This document shows, one piece after another, positions 1 to 9,867 of a DNA stretch of 64,000 bases. The DNA comes from Planococcus citri (taxonomy: Eukaryota; Arthropoda; Insecta; Hemiptera; Pseudococcidae), in contig NC_088678.1 in the NCBI RefSeq assembly GCF_950023065.1, forward strand, positions 6,314,580 through 6,378,579, written 5' to 3'. The notes under the pieces were generated by a model, which worked only from the letters and a program-made list of their open reading frames with translations, made no database searches and had not been told where the DNA came from. A program made the position numbers and the translations under genes. Position 1 is the first letter of the stretch; every line of letters begins with the position of its first letter.

Positions 1-1048
1 ACAAATCAGAAAAAAAAAGACAAAATTTACCATCAACATCAACGAAAAATAATGTAAACAACCCGCCACCAAAATACACAAATAAGGCATTATAGAATCT
101 TTGGAATTTGAACAAATTTTTTTTTTTGAGCAAGAGCGACTACGACTACAAAATTTTCTTAAAATTATAACAAAATACAATGAACTAAAAAAAAAACAAA
201 AACATCTCCAAGGTAATTCGTCATCATTAATCAAGGTCTAACCAAACAACCAATTCAATCAATGAGATGTTTATCAACAAAAACAAAACAAAAAAAAGAA
301 TAACAACTGATTTTTCATTAGAAAAAAAATGAGATAACGAGAAAAAAAATTTACACTATACAAGTATCGTTTAAATGCCAGTGAACAATGCGTTATTTAT
401 AAAGAGGGTGCTCTTCAATTTTCAAGCAGTTACAGCCAGAGCGAAATTTTAAACAAGGGTTTTTTGTATATAACTTTATACACACCACATTTTTATAATA
501 TTGCAATTGCTTATATAGAAAAAATTCTTATCATATTATATTACAAAATTACGTAAAAACAATATCATTTAGAAAAAAAAATAGTACAATGACAATATCA
601 TAAATCATAAGCATGTTTTTTTTTTTTTGGTAAAAAAAAGAAATTTATACAAAACGAAAAATCAAGAAGAAAAAGGTGCATGTTCATCTTTCGATAGATG
701 TAAATATTGCGAATGATTTTAACCATCGGATAAGAAAATAAAAATGATATAAACTCAATACATACAAATAGATAGGTATAAGTATTATTTTATAAGTAGG
801 TATATGGATTCTTTTTTACGCATTGTTCGCGCGTGCATTAAAAAAACTTGCCTGTTACCTTCTTTTTCTTTCCCATACTTGGAAAATTACGGAGGTGTTT
901 AGTTTTATTACAGGAGAATTAATTCGATTGGTTTTCAATTTTCTTCCCACTGGGTCATTCTGACTTGAGTCAAATCCGTCACATTTTGGGTTCAGGTTCT
1001 ACGATTTCGATTGAAATTGTAGGTTTTTTGCGTTAGAAAAAAAGAAAA
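1..1048. other. AT-rich gene-free stretch, 3'UTR-like on the minus strand
   Basis: No coding region is supported. The sequence is A/T homopolymer rich with short GTAGGTA words, and it lies downstream (minus strand) of a possible terminal coding exon at 1049-1075. It could be a long 3'UTR, but nothing proves transcription. Confidence 0.3.
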
Positions 1049-1075
1049 CTAGTCATCATTGTCGTCCCATCCCTT
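1049..1075 (-). CDS. possible last coding exon, C-terminus KGWDDNDD
   Basis: On the minus strand a pyrimidine-rich tract ending in CCCCAAG is followed by codons for KGWDDNDD and a TAG stop. This looks like an acidic protein C-terminus behind a splice acceptor, followed by an AT-rich 3'UTR-like stretch. No upstream partner exon was found; the next 4 kb in that direction are mostly repeats. The acceptor is AAG rather than CAG/TAG, and such a short frame can occur by chance, so this is a hint only. Confidence 0.15.
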   Translation of the reverse strand, partial: KGWDDNDD

Positions 1076-1365
1076 CTTGGGGCAAATAGAGCGGATAGGG
1101 GAGAATTTTTTATTCGCTTGTTGAAATATTTGCCAAAATTTTCGAAACTTTCAAGTTGAGCTTTTTTTTCAAAGCTGGATTTTCAAAAGCTTGCCAAATT
1201 TTGGAGCTTTAATTTTTAAAAAATCGAAAATAATTCAGGAAGGGTACATTTCAATGATGATATTTACATCAACGAATTTTTTATTATGGAATTCTCGAAA
1301 CGGAGGAGGGGGTATGGAGCCCCAAAATTTTGGTCAAGATGGAAAAAAATGTCAAATATCGAATG

Positions 1366-2945
1366 ACATATCGTTTTACACGTTTTCAGGTACGCTGAAT
1401 ACGAATATTAACTCATTTTTTTGATTCGACCCCCCAACGCCTCCACTGCCCCCTCAAATTTTCTGAAAATTCAAAAAATCGTGTGACATATGGTTTGTTT
1501 GGTTTTAGAAGGCGTTGAATACGAATATGAACTCATTTTTTTGATTCGACCTTCCCCCCGACACCCCCACTACCGACCCTTCAAATTTTCTGAAAATTCA
1601 AAAAATCGTGTCACATATGGTTTGTTAGGTTTTTGAAGGCGTTGAATACGAATATGAACTCCTTTATTCGATTCGACCTTCCCCCCCCCCCGACGCTCAA
1701 CATGGTCCCTCAAATTTTCTGAAAATTTAAAAAATCGTGTGACATATGGTTTATTAGGTTTTCGAGGGCGTTGAATACGAATATGAACTCATTTTTTTGA
1801 TTCGACCTCCCCCCCCCCCCAACACCCCCACTACTGAACCTTCAAATTTTCTGAAAATTCAAAAAATCATGTGACATATGGCTCAATAGGTTTTCGAGGG
1901 TGTTAAATACGAATATGAACTCATTTTTTGTGATTCGACCCCCCCCCCATCTCCGACGTCCCCACTAGCCCCTCAAATTTTCTGAAAATTCAAAAAATCG
2001 TGTGACATATGGTTTGTTAGGTTTTTGAGGGTGTTAAATACGAATATTAACCTCATTTTTTTGATTCAACCCCCCCTGACGCCTCCACAGGCCCATCAAA
2101 TTTTCTGAAAATTCAAAAAAATCGTGTGACATATGGTTTGTTAGGTTTTCGAGGGTGTTGAATACGAATATGAACTCATTTTTTTGATTCGACCTCCCCC
2201 CCGACACCCCCACTACTGTCCCCTCAAATTTTCTGAAAATTCAAAAAATCATGTGACATATGGCTCAATAGGTTTTCGAGGGCGTTAAATACGAATATGA
2301 ACTCATTTTTTGTGATTCGACCCCCCCCCCATCACCGACGTGCCCACTAGCCCCTCAAATTTTCTGAAAATTCAAAAAATCGTGTGATATATGGTTTGTT
2401 AGGTTTTCGAGGGTGTTAAATACGAATATGAACTCATTTTTTTGATTCGACCCCCCTAACGCCTCCCCTGGCCCCTCAAATTTTCTGAAAATTCAAAAAA
2501 TCGTGTGACATATGGTTTGTTAGGTTTTCGAGGGTGTTAAATACGAATATTAACTCATTTTTTTGATTCAACCCCCCTGACGCCTCCACTGACCCTCAAA
2601 TTTTCTGAAAATTCAAAAAATCGTGTGACATATGGTTTATTAGGTTTTCAAAGTGACTGAATAAGAATATCAGCTCATTTTTTCGATTTGACCCTCATAA
2701 AGCCTTCCATTGGACTCAAATTTTCTACAAATTGAAGAAGTCGCGTAACACACGGTTTATATAAGGTATTTGGGTCAGCTGAATACGAACATCGGCTTGT
2801 TTTTTAGATTCAGCGCCTCTAACTCCCACATTGGCCACTAGAGCTTCCCAAAAATTGAAAAAATTCTGCGTCGTACGATTTATTAGGTGTTTAGATGGAC
2901 TGATCACGTTGAGAGAATTATTCTCATAATTTGACTCCTCTTCTC
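1366..2945 (+). repeat. tandem array, ~118-132 bp unit, direct orientation
   Basis: About 12-13 copies of one unit. The words GAATACGAATATGAACTCA, TTTGATTCGACC, a C-rich tract, CTCAAATTTTCTGAAAATTC and GTGACATATGGTTTGTTAGG recur in that order. The TTTGATTCGACC word recurs near 1413, 1532, 1661, 1790, 1921, 2053, 2177, 2306, 2435 and 2557, so the spacing is 118-132 bp. Copies near 1870-1960 and 2250-2340 share private variants (ATGTGACATATGGCTCAA, TTTTTTGTGATTCGACC), which implies a later duplication of a three-unit block of about 385 bp. Units decay towards 2945. No coding function is evident. Confidence 0.9.
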
Positions 2946-3049
2946 AACATCACATTTACTGAAATTTTTTGAAAAAAAAAGTTTTTTGTACTTGGGGTCG
3001 GCCATTTTTTCAATACTTCTTCCTTTGTGGTCCCATTAGGAAGTTCTGA

Positions 3050-3715
3050 GGAGGTCAAATCACAAAAATGAGTTGATATTCACATTCAACGTCCTCAAAA
3101 ACCTAATAAACCACATGTTACACGATTTTTTCAATTTCCAGAAAGGTTGGAGGGAACAATGGGGTCGTTGGAGGGGGTCCAATCAAAAAAATGAGTTCAT
3201 ATTCGTATTCAGCGCCCTCAAAAACCTAATAAAACATATGTCCCACGATTTTTCAAATTTTCAGAAAATTTTAGGGTTCAGTGATGGCGTAGGGGGAGGA
3301 GGGGGAAGTTGAATCAAAAAATGAGTCAATATTCGTATTCAGCGTTCCTGAAAACGTTCAAAACGATACGTCACTCGACATCTGACATTTTTTTACACTT
3401 TGATTTCAATTGCCAAGAAAGTTTTCGAGCCCATGAAGGACTTTCGAGGGGTCGAATCAAAAAATTGAGTTCATATTCGTATTCAGCGCCCCCGAAAACC
3501 TAATAAAACATACGTCACACGATTTTTTCAATTTTCAGAAAATTTTAGGGGTCAGTGGAGGCGTGAGGGGGGGTCGGATCAAAAAAATGATTTGATAATC
3601 GTATTCAGCGGTCGCGAAAACGTATACAACGATATGTCACACGATATTTCACCTTTTTTTACATTTGACCAAAATTTTGATGCTTACCCCCTCCGCTCCC
3701 CCCTCCTCTTCACTT
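3050..3715 (-). repeat. inverted half of the ~125 bp unit array
   Basis: The same unit appears in reverse complement: AATCAAAAAAATGAGTT, CGTATTCAGCGCC, AAAACCTAATAAA, then CACGATTTTTTCAATTTTC. It is separated from the direct array by about 100 bp of unrelated sequence. The outer edges also match in inverted order: CAAAATTTTGGTCAA near 1325 against TTGACCAAAATTTTG near 3665. The two arrays together therefore look like a decayed palindromic element of about 2.4 kb. Confidence 0.75.
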
Positions 3716-5214
3716 TTCTCATAATCTTGCAAACCACGTGACAAAAATTTCGAAATTTCAACTGCTGAATAAAAAATAATCCCACCCAGTCGCTCCAAAG
3801 GGGAGTCCGGGGAGGGGGCAACGATGACGATTTTCTGTCTTTCGTAATACACAAAGAAACCCATAAAGGAGTTCTGAGGAAAATTTGGGGAACCTAAACC
3901 CAAAAATAGGCTAATCTGATACGAAATGACCCTCCTACAAATTACATTACACGCGATTTATTTTCGATTTTTTTTTTTAACTTTAATTGACATAATACAA
4001 TAACTCGTTTACATTTTAGGTATTTTTTATTCTGCTATAGGTGTACTCGAATCTGTCAAGTGTCAATTGTCATCGGCGGCGGTCCAACAAAATACTTAGA
4101 TCAAGTACCCAAACGGTTTCTCGACTACCGCAGGTACCAAGGTAACTCATTAAGGTAACAAATGATAATAGTATAAGTAATTTTGTAATCTCGGAACAAA
4201 AACTCAGAAAAAATATTAAAAAATAAATAAAAATAAGCGCAATAAATTTCGTGTTTGTTCCAATATACTCGTAGGTATAGTATAAGTATAGTCTACACGC
4301 GAAATCAATTGACATAAGCATTACACGAGATTGTAACGTACGCGATTAATTTCCCCTCCCAAAAAAAAAAAAAAGGGCCTATATACAAAATTCTCACGAA
4401 AAGAAAATCATCAAGGAGCGTGAATCGAAGTACATTTTTATAAAAGACTTGTGAAAGCGAAAAAATTCACGATTGTGCTGTTTCATATTTATAGTACATT
4501 ATAGTGTGTGCGTTTATGTAGTCCAATGCAGACATTACGTATAGTATAAGTACACATTCGGTCGACGACGAGGAAATAAAAATAAAAAATTAGCCGTATT
4601 TTAAAGCCATTTATACGCGAAAAGAAATGCAATGCGGATGACACAGACGCGGCCGGGCATGGGCGCAAGGAAAACATGGTGTAATTTTTTTCACCCCTTT
4701 GATTTCATTTCAACTTTCAACACTATACGACGAAGACCATGGAAGATCCGCGTCGGTCGGTGTCCCCATTATAGTAAATATCGATATTTTTTATAGCGAG
4801 CTGAACCATTCAAAATATCTGTAGATTAGTTCGAACGAGATAGGTTGATTTTTCGCTGATTTGTGTCGGTATTTAAATTGGTACGTGAGGAAGGGTGAAG
4901 AGAGGGAATTTTTACAGAATTTTTTATGATTCTGAAACGAATCGTTTGAAATCTGCCAACTTCCATCGAGAACAGTCACCTGCATCTCACAACCAGATTT
5001 CCAGCTGACGAAGTTGATTTTTCAATTTTTGGCTAAAATTTTTGACACTGAACGAGGAAAAAATCTGGTTAGAATAATCTACGAGTATAAATCGATTTGT
5101 GTGATAAAGTCCACTTCCATAATAGGTTGTCGCTGTTTATGAGCAATTCAGGAGCTTTCAGCAGAAGTTCACCCCTTCCCAGCCATGTTCAAGAAGAAAT
5201 TGAATTAGTTAAAA
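3716..5214. other. no supported gene
   Basis: Mostly AT-rich sequence. A locally GC-richer patch at 4600-4790 contains an ATG in good context on the plus strand (about 4739, reading MEDPRRSVSPL then stop), and on the minus strand a TATAAATGG word. Neither is backed by a longer frame or convincing splice sites. It could be a promoter or first-exon region. Confidence 0.3.
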
Positions 5215-5460
5215 GTAACCTCGTGACCAGCCAAAATGGGTTAAAATTTCGCTAGAAATTCAAATATTTCGATTAAAATGTTTTTTGGGCACTTTTGAGG
5301 AATTTTCAGCCCAAAGTGATAAAATGAGTTAAAATTCCCAGAGAAATACGAGGTATTTTGAAAACAATATTTTAAAAGCATTTTAGAAGACTTTTGCGCC
5401 GGACATTTCGCCATCATCATCATGTTTCAAAAGCTCAAAGCTTCCAAGTTTATCGAGTGA
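5215..5460 (+). repeat. dispersed ~95-100 bp repeat (family S), two units
   Basis: Two degenerate units share the order: AAAATGGGTTAAAATTTCGC, an AT-rich AAATATTTCGA word, TTTTGGGCACTTTTGAGGAATTTTCAGCCCAAA. The same unit recurs at 8280-8641, 9288-9440 and 26100-26440. Confidence 0.6.
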
Positions 5461-5579
5461 CAAATTTTTTTTTCAAAATTTTTTAAAAACTCATTTCATT
5501 ACCTACAAAACGGCTGATCTGATTTTAATGAAACTTGAAATCTCACAAAAAGCCTCCACCATTTCTAACGAAACGTTTA

Positions 5580-7272
5580 TTAACAAGTTGATCTGCTTTC
5601 AAACGAATTGTTTACCTGTAAATTGATTCATTTCTCAGTGAATTGTTCGAGAGAGTGTTAATTCATTTAAGGGAATCATTCATAAACGAATTGATTAAGT
5701 TTTTGAATGAACCATTGGCTAATGGAATTATTCGCCAATGAAATTGATCAATGCTTTTATTTATGAATCAATTCATTCACGAATGATTCACCTAGAAATA
5801 TTCAATTCGTTCGCGAACAATTCATTAAAAAATTATTCAATTCATTTGCGAATGATTCACCACCAAATTGATCAACTCGTTCGTGAATGATCCACTAAAA
5901 AATATTCGATTCGTTTGCGAATGATTCATTAAATTGAAAATTTTAATCAATTCCTTCGCGAATGATTCTGTGATTCATTAAATTAAAAAATCAATCAATT
6001 CGTTCGCGAATGATTCATTAAATTAAAAAATTTATCAATTTGTTCGAAAATGATTCATCAGAAAATATTCGATTCATTCGCGAACGATTCATTGAAAAAT
6101 TATTCAATTCGTTCGCGAATGATTCACCAAAAAATATGCAATTCGTTCGCGAATGATTCACCAACAATTAATCGATTCGTTCGTGAAGGATTCACCAAAA
6201 AATATTCGATTCGTTCGCGAATGATTCACTAAAAAATTCAATTCGTTCACGAATGATTCATTGAAAAATTATTCAAATCATTCGCGAATGATTCATCAAC
6301 AAATCAATCGATTCGTTCGTGAATGATTCACCGAAAAATATTCAATTCGTTCGCGAATGAGTCACCAAAAAATATTCGATTCGTTCGCGAATGATTCACC
6401 GGAAAATATTCAATTCGTTCGCGAATGATTCATTGAATTAAAAAATTTACCAATTTGTTCGCAAATGATTCATCAAAAAAAATTCGAATCATTCGCGAAC
6501 GATTCGTAAAAAATTAATCAATTTGTTCGCGAATGATTCATTGAAAAATTATTCAATTCGTTCGCGAATGATTCATTGAAAAATTAATCAATTCGTTCTC
6601 GAATGATTCATTAAATTAAAAAATTTATCAATTCGTTCGTGAATGATTCACCAAAAAATATGCAATTCGTTCGCGAATGATTCATTAAAAAATCATTGAA
6701 TTCGTTCGTGAATGATTCGATAGAAAATTATTCGATTCGTTCGCGAATGATTCGCCAACAACTAATCAATTCGTTCGTAAATAATTCACCAAAAAATATT
6801 CGATTCGTTCGCGAATGATTCATTAAAAATTATTCAATACGTCCGCGAACAATTTATTGAAAAATTATTCAATTCGTTCGGGAATGATTCACTAAAAATT
6901 ATTCAATTCGTTCGTGAAAGATTCACCAAAAATTGAGTAAATGAATCGATTCGTTCGCGAACGAGCCACTCAGACAAAATAATCAATTCGTTCGTGAATT
7001 TTTTATCAAAAATTGAGTAAATAAATCGATTTATTCGCGAACGAGTCACGTATACGAATCAATTCGTTCGCGAATGATTCACCAAAATTTCAATTCGTTC
7101 GCGAATTATTCAGTAACTAACCTATTGAACAATTCGTTCGCGAATGATTCATGAAATTAAAAAATTAATCAATTCGTTCGTGAATGATTCACCAAAAAAT
7201 ATTCAATTTGTTCGCGAATGATCCACCAACAGTTGATCAATTCGTTCACGAATGATTCACCAAAAAATATTC
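5580..7272 (+). repeat. short tandem array with palindromic TTCGCGAA core
   Basis: Dozens of units of roughly 30-37 bp built as AATTCGTTCGCGAATGATTCA plus a linker such as CCAAAAAATATTC or TTAAATTAAAAAATTTATC. The core ATTCG-TTCGCGAA-TGAT is near-palindromic and much better kept than the linkers. The left edge (5580-5800) is degenerate. The array continues after the retroelement insertion at 7883. Confidence 0.9.
7262..7272. other. target-site duplication, left copy
   Basis: AAAAAATATTC here is repeated at 7883-7893, on the two sides of the Penelope-like insertion. The word is also part of the host array linker, so its value as a duplication is slightly weakened. Confidence 0.6.
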
Positions 7273-7340
7273 AGAGTAGCAAAAAGAAAGAAAAATAACA
7301 CATTTTGACTTGATCATAATTGCACGTTAAAAACACATCG

Positions 7341-7377
7341 ACACAACGTTTCGGCACACGGTGCCTTCATCAGGTGT
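7341..7377 (-). ncRNA. hammerhead ribozyme motif, left arm
   Basis: Reverse complement of the motif at 7727-7763: stem I ACAC/GTGT, core CTGATGA, stem II GGCAC/GTGCC, GAAA, then the palindromic ACGT of a minimal stem III. All core positions are kept. Confidence 0.6.
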
Positions 7378-7447
7378 ACACTAAGACTAACTAGGTATAT
7401 CTAATAAGTGAAAATACGTACGACGAAATAGCAAGCAACGAGATAAA

Positions 7448-7576
7448 TTATTGGTCATACTTGACATATTTATCCACGATGTTGCTGACATCTCGTTTGA
7501 CTGTAGAGCCATATTTCTCGTAAATCCACTTATAGACCATGTCTTCCTGAAGATTTAAGACTGAGAGCCAACACAG
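7448..7576 (-). pseudogene. C-terminal remnant of a retroelement ORF
   Basis: The minus strand reads 42 codons and a TAA stop: LCWLSVLNLQEDMVYKWIYE, then KYGSTVKRDVSNIVDKYVKYDQ. The hammerhead-bearing segment follows directly, as expected downstream of a Penelope-like ORF. The reading frame is cut at 7577, where the inverted copy begins. The last codons (VDKYVKYDQ-stop) are present again in the right arm at about 7627. No catalytic residues are in this piece, so the protein family is inferred from context only. Confidence 0.45.
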
Positions 7577-7726
7577 TATTAAAGTTAAAAAAAAAATCAT
7601 TTAGAAAAAAAAACCAAGTATCAAATGTGGATAAATATGTCAAGTATGACCAATAATTTATCTCGTTGCTTGCTATTTCGTCGTACGTATTTTCACTTAT
7701 TAGATATACCTAGTTAGTCTTAGTGT

Positions 7727-7763
7727 ACACCTGATGAAGGCACCGTGTGCCGAAACGTTGTGT
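7727..7763 (+). ncRNA. hammerhead ribozyme motif, right arm
   Basis: The order is ACAC (7727-7730), CTGATGA (7731-7737), stem II GGCAC-loop-GTGCC, GAAA (7752-7755), ACGT (7755-7758), T, GTGT (7760-7763). ACAC pairs with GTGT as stem I. The self-complementary ACGT would give a minimal stem III, possible only between two copies; dimeric hammerheads with tiny stem III are established for Penelope-like elements and related retroelements. Predicted cleavage is after T7759. Activity is not shown by sequence alone. Confidence 0.6.
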
Positions 7764-7882
7764 CGATGTGTTTTTAACGTGCAATTATAATCAAGTCAAA
7801 ATGTGTTATTTTTCTTTCTTTTTGCTACTCTAAAATTTGATACTTGGTTTTTTTTTCTAAATGATTTTTTTTTAACTTTAAT

Positions 7883-8235
7883 AAAAAATATTCAATTCGT
7901 TCGCGAATGATTCATTAAATTAAAAAATTTATCAATTCGTTCGTGAATGATTCACCAAAAAATATGCAATTCGTTCGCGAATGATTCACCAACAATTAAT
8001 CAATTCGTTCGATCGTTCGTGAAGAATTCAACAAAAATCATTCAATTCGTTCGCAAATGATTCACCGAAAAATATTCAATTCGTTAGTGAAGCATTCACC
8101 AAAAAATATGCAATTCGTTCGCGAATGATTCATTAAAAAATTATTCAATTAATTCGCGAATGATTCACCAACAATTAAGCAATTGCTTTCGAATGATTCA
8201 CCTAGAAATCAATCAATTCGATCGATTCGATTGTA
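7883..8235 (+). repeat. continuation of the TTCGCGAA array
   Basis: Same unit as 5580-7272 (AATTCGTTCGCGAATGATTC plus linkers), resuming immediately after the retroelement and decaying by about 8235. Confidence 0.85.
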
Positions 8236-8279
8236 AACAGATCAATTGCTATAAAAATGTTTCAAAACAAGTGAATTAA

Positions 8280-8641
8280 ATTCGTTCTTAAAAGATGTTT
8301 ACTTGAAGAAGAGTTGGTCTGTAACGCAACCTATCAAAGTGGGCTAAAATTTTACAAGGAATTAAAATACTTTAACAAAATGTATTTTCAAGCAATAGAT
8401 ATTTTTTGGAATTTTTTGAAAAATTTGTCAAGCAGCTTCTCAAAATAAGCTTAAGTTTCGCGAAAAATCGAAATACCGAGACGAAAATATTGTTTTGAGC
8501 GACTTAGAAGAATTTTCAGCCCAAAATTTAGTCATGACTTTCAGTTTGTTTGAAAAAAATGTCACGCTATCTAACGAAAGGGGTTAAAAATTATCAAAAA
8601 AATTAAATATTTCGGTGAATTTCAAATCCAACATTGGGTAA
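8280..8641 (+). repeat. dispersed ~95-100 bp repeat (family S)
   Basis: About three degenerate units containing CAAAATAAGCTTAAGTTTCG, GAAAAATCGAAATACCGAGA and GACTTAGAAGAATTTTCAGC. They match 5215-5460 and are interrupted by the hAT MITE at 8650. Confidence 0.55.
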
Positions 8642-8649
8642 TAATTTTC

Positions 8650-9279
8650 CAGGGATGTCTAGCCAATGGGATTGGCTAAAGCTAACGGCTAAAGCTAAAA
8701 AAATTTAGTGCTTTGGCTAAGCTAACGGCTATTGGCTAATGTCTCTTCATTGGCTGGCTATTGGCTGGCTATTAGCTGGCTAATTTTATGATTTTTTAAA
8801 AATCGAGTGACCCCTCTAAATACTCCTCTAAATGAGCACATTCCCATTATAGATATTATTTATAGTTTTAGGAAATGATTATTATTTCACAAACGTGAAT
8901 CACAATTATTCGCATTCACTCATTATTTGATTATATTCATAAACTGATTTTTCACTAATTTTCTGGAACACAACGATCATTGAAAAAAATTCAGAAAAAA
9001 AAACCGGAACCGCCAATGTCAAACTACTTTTTTGGTCTTTTGCTTTTGATTTTATTACGAATTTTAAAATTTTAATTTTTTTTACCCACAGGAAACCCAT
9101 TTCCTCACCTAATTATTTTCAATTTTAGCCAATCATTTTTAGCCAAAATCAATTGGCTAAAGCTGGCTAATGGCTAAATTTTTTCTTGATTGGCTGGCTA
9201 ATGGCTAATGGCTAAACGTCAAAAATTCAATAAGCTAACGGCTAATGGCTAATGGCTATTGGCTAGCTAGACATCCCTG
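8650..9279. mobile_element. non-autonomous hAT-type MITE, 630 bp
   Basis: The ends are inverted: CAGGGATGTCTAGC at the left and GCTAGACATCCCTG at the right. Both sides are flanked by the identical 8 bp TAATTTTC (8642-8649 and 9280-9287). A CAGGG-type terminus with an 8 bp duplication is diagnostic of hAT transposons. The subterminal regions are packed with GGCTAA/TTAGCC words in both arms (8660-8790, 9125-9270). No transposase frame is present. It split an S-family unit, so it is younger than that array. Confidence 0.9.
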
Positions 9280-9287
9280 TAATTTTC

Positions 9288-9440
9288 ACAACATTTGAAA
9301 AAGTGTCACGTGACTTCTCAAAATATAGGTATTAAAATTCGGCGAGTGATTTAAATATTGCAACGAAATCATTTTTGAGCCATTTTGAAGAATTTTGAGC
9401 GTAAAATGAAGTATGCCATTCTTTTTAAATCCCAAAAATC
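9288..9440 (+). repeat. family S repeat, right of the hAT MITE
   Basis: Contains TCACGTGACTTCTCAAAAT, ATTAAAATTCGGCGAG and TTTTGAAGAATTTTGAGC, the same order as the other S units. Confidence 0.5.
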
Positions 9441-9674
9441 ATCAGTAAATTTTGAACTTGAAATTTTTCAAGAATCTTCCAAACAAGTTTTGATATAGAT
9501 TTTTTGAACTTTTTGCAAAATTTTAATACGTAAAATTAGGTCATAATTTTTTGCCCAGTTCCATCAAATTTCAAGTAAAAATTTGGAAAACGACTCACCT
9601 TACTCACATGATGATAAAACTCATCAAAAAATGCATAAGAAACAAAATATTTGTAGTCAAATTTGAATTATGTT

Positions 9675-9680
9675 TTTATT
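9675..9680 (-). terminator. candidate polyadenylation signal of MATH-BTB gene 1
   Basis: AATAAA on the minus strand, about 190 bp after the stop codon of the gene at 9868-10950. Chance matches are common in AT-rich DNA. Confidence 0.4.
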
Positions 9681-9867
9681 AGAAATATACCTATGCATCA
9701 AATAGGCGTACAGAACGTTACAAAGTAGAGGGGAAAATACTTAATTAATGATTATTAAAAAATAGCACAATGCAAAATAATTAGGAACATATGTTGGTTT
9801 TTTGATTACGTGACATGATCCTGCCCCCCCCCATACCTCCAATCCGCGACTGAATATGGCCCTCGCC

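Larger units (their letters stand above)
7273..7882. mobile_element. Penelope-like retroelement remnant, inverted (foldback) copy
   Basis: Two nearly identical 205 bp arms (7273-7477 and 7627-7831) are reverse complements; the only difference I noticed is GATCATA versus GATTATA. Each arm contains a hammerhead-type core. A second inverted pair, 7577-7626 and 7832-7882, carries the AT-rich end sequence. Between the arms lies the end of a minus-strand reading frame (7448-7576). Short hammerhead-bearing terminal repeats, 5' truncation and inverted partial copies are known features of Penelope-like elements; the family assignment is inference because no RT or GIY-YIG domain is left. The near-identity of the arms implies a recent insertion into the TTCGCGAA array. 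Confidence 0.65.

Noticed and set aside
3073..3503. Open frames with repeated IFVFSALKN-type peptides
   Set aside because: They are translations of a tandem repeat unit; frames shift between units and the same DNA occurs in non-coding arrays.
4620..4790. GC-rich patch with a TATA-like word as promoter of a gene
   Set aside because: No downstream coding exon in either direction could be linked to it.
1366..8235. CRISPR-like array because of regular repeats
   Set aside because: Eukaryotic context, spacers are not unique sequences, and the units are degenerate satellites.
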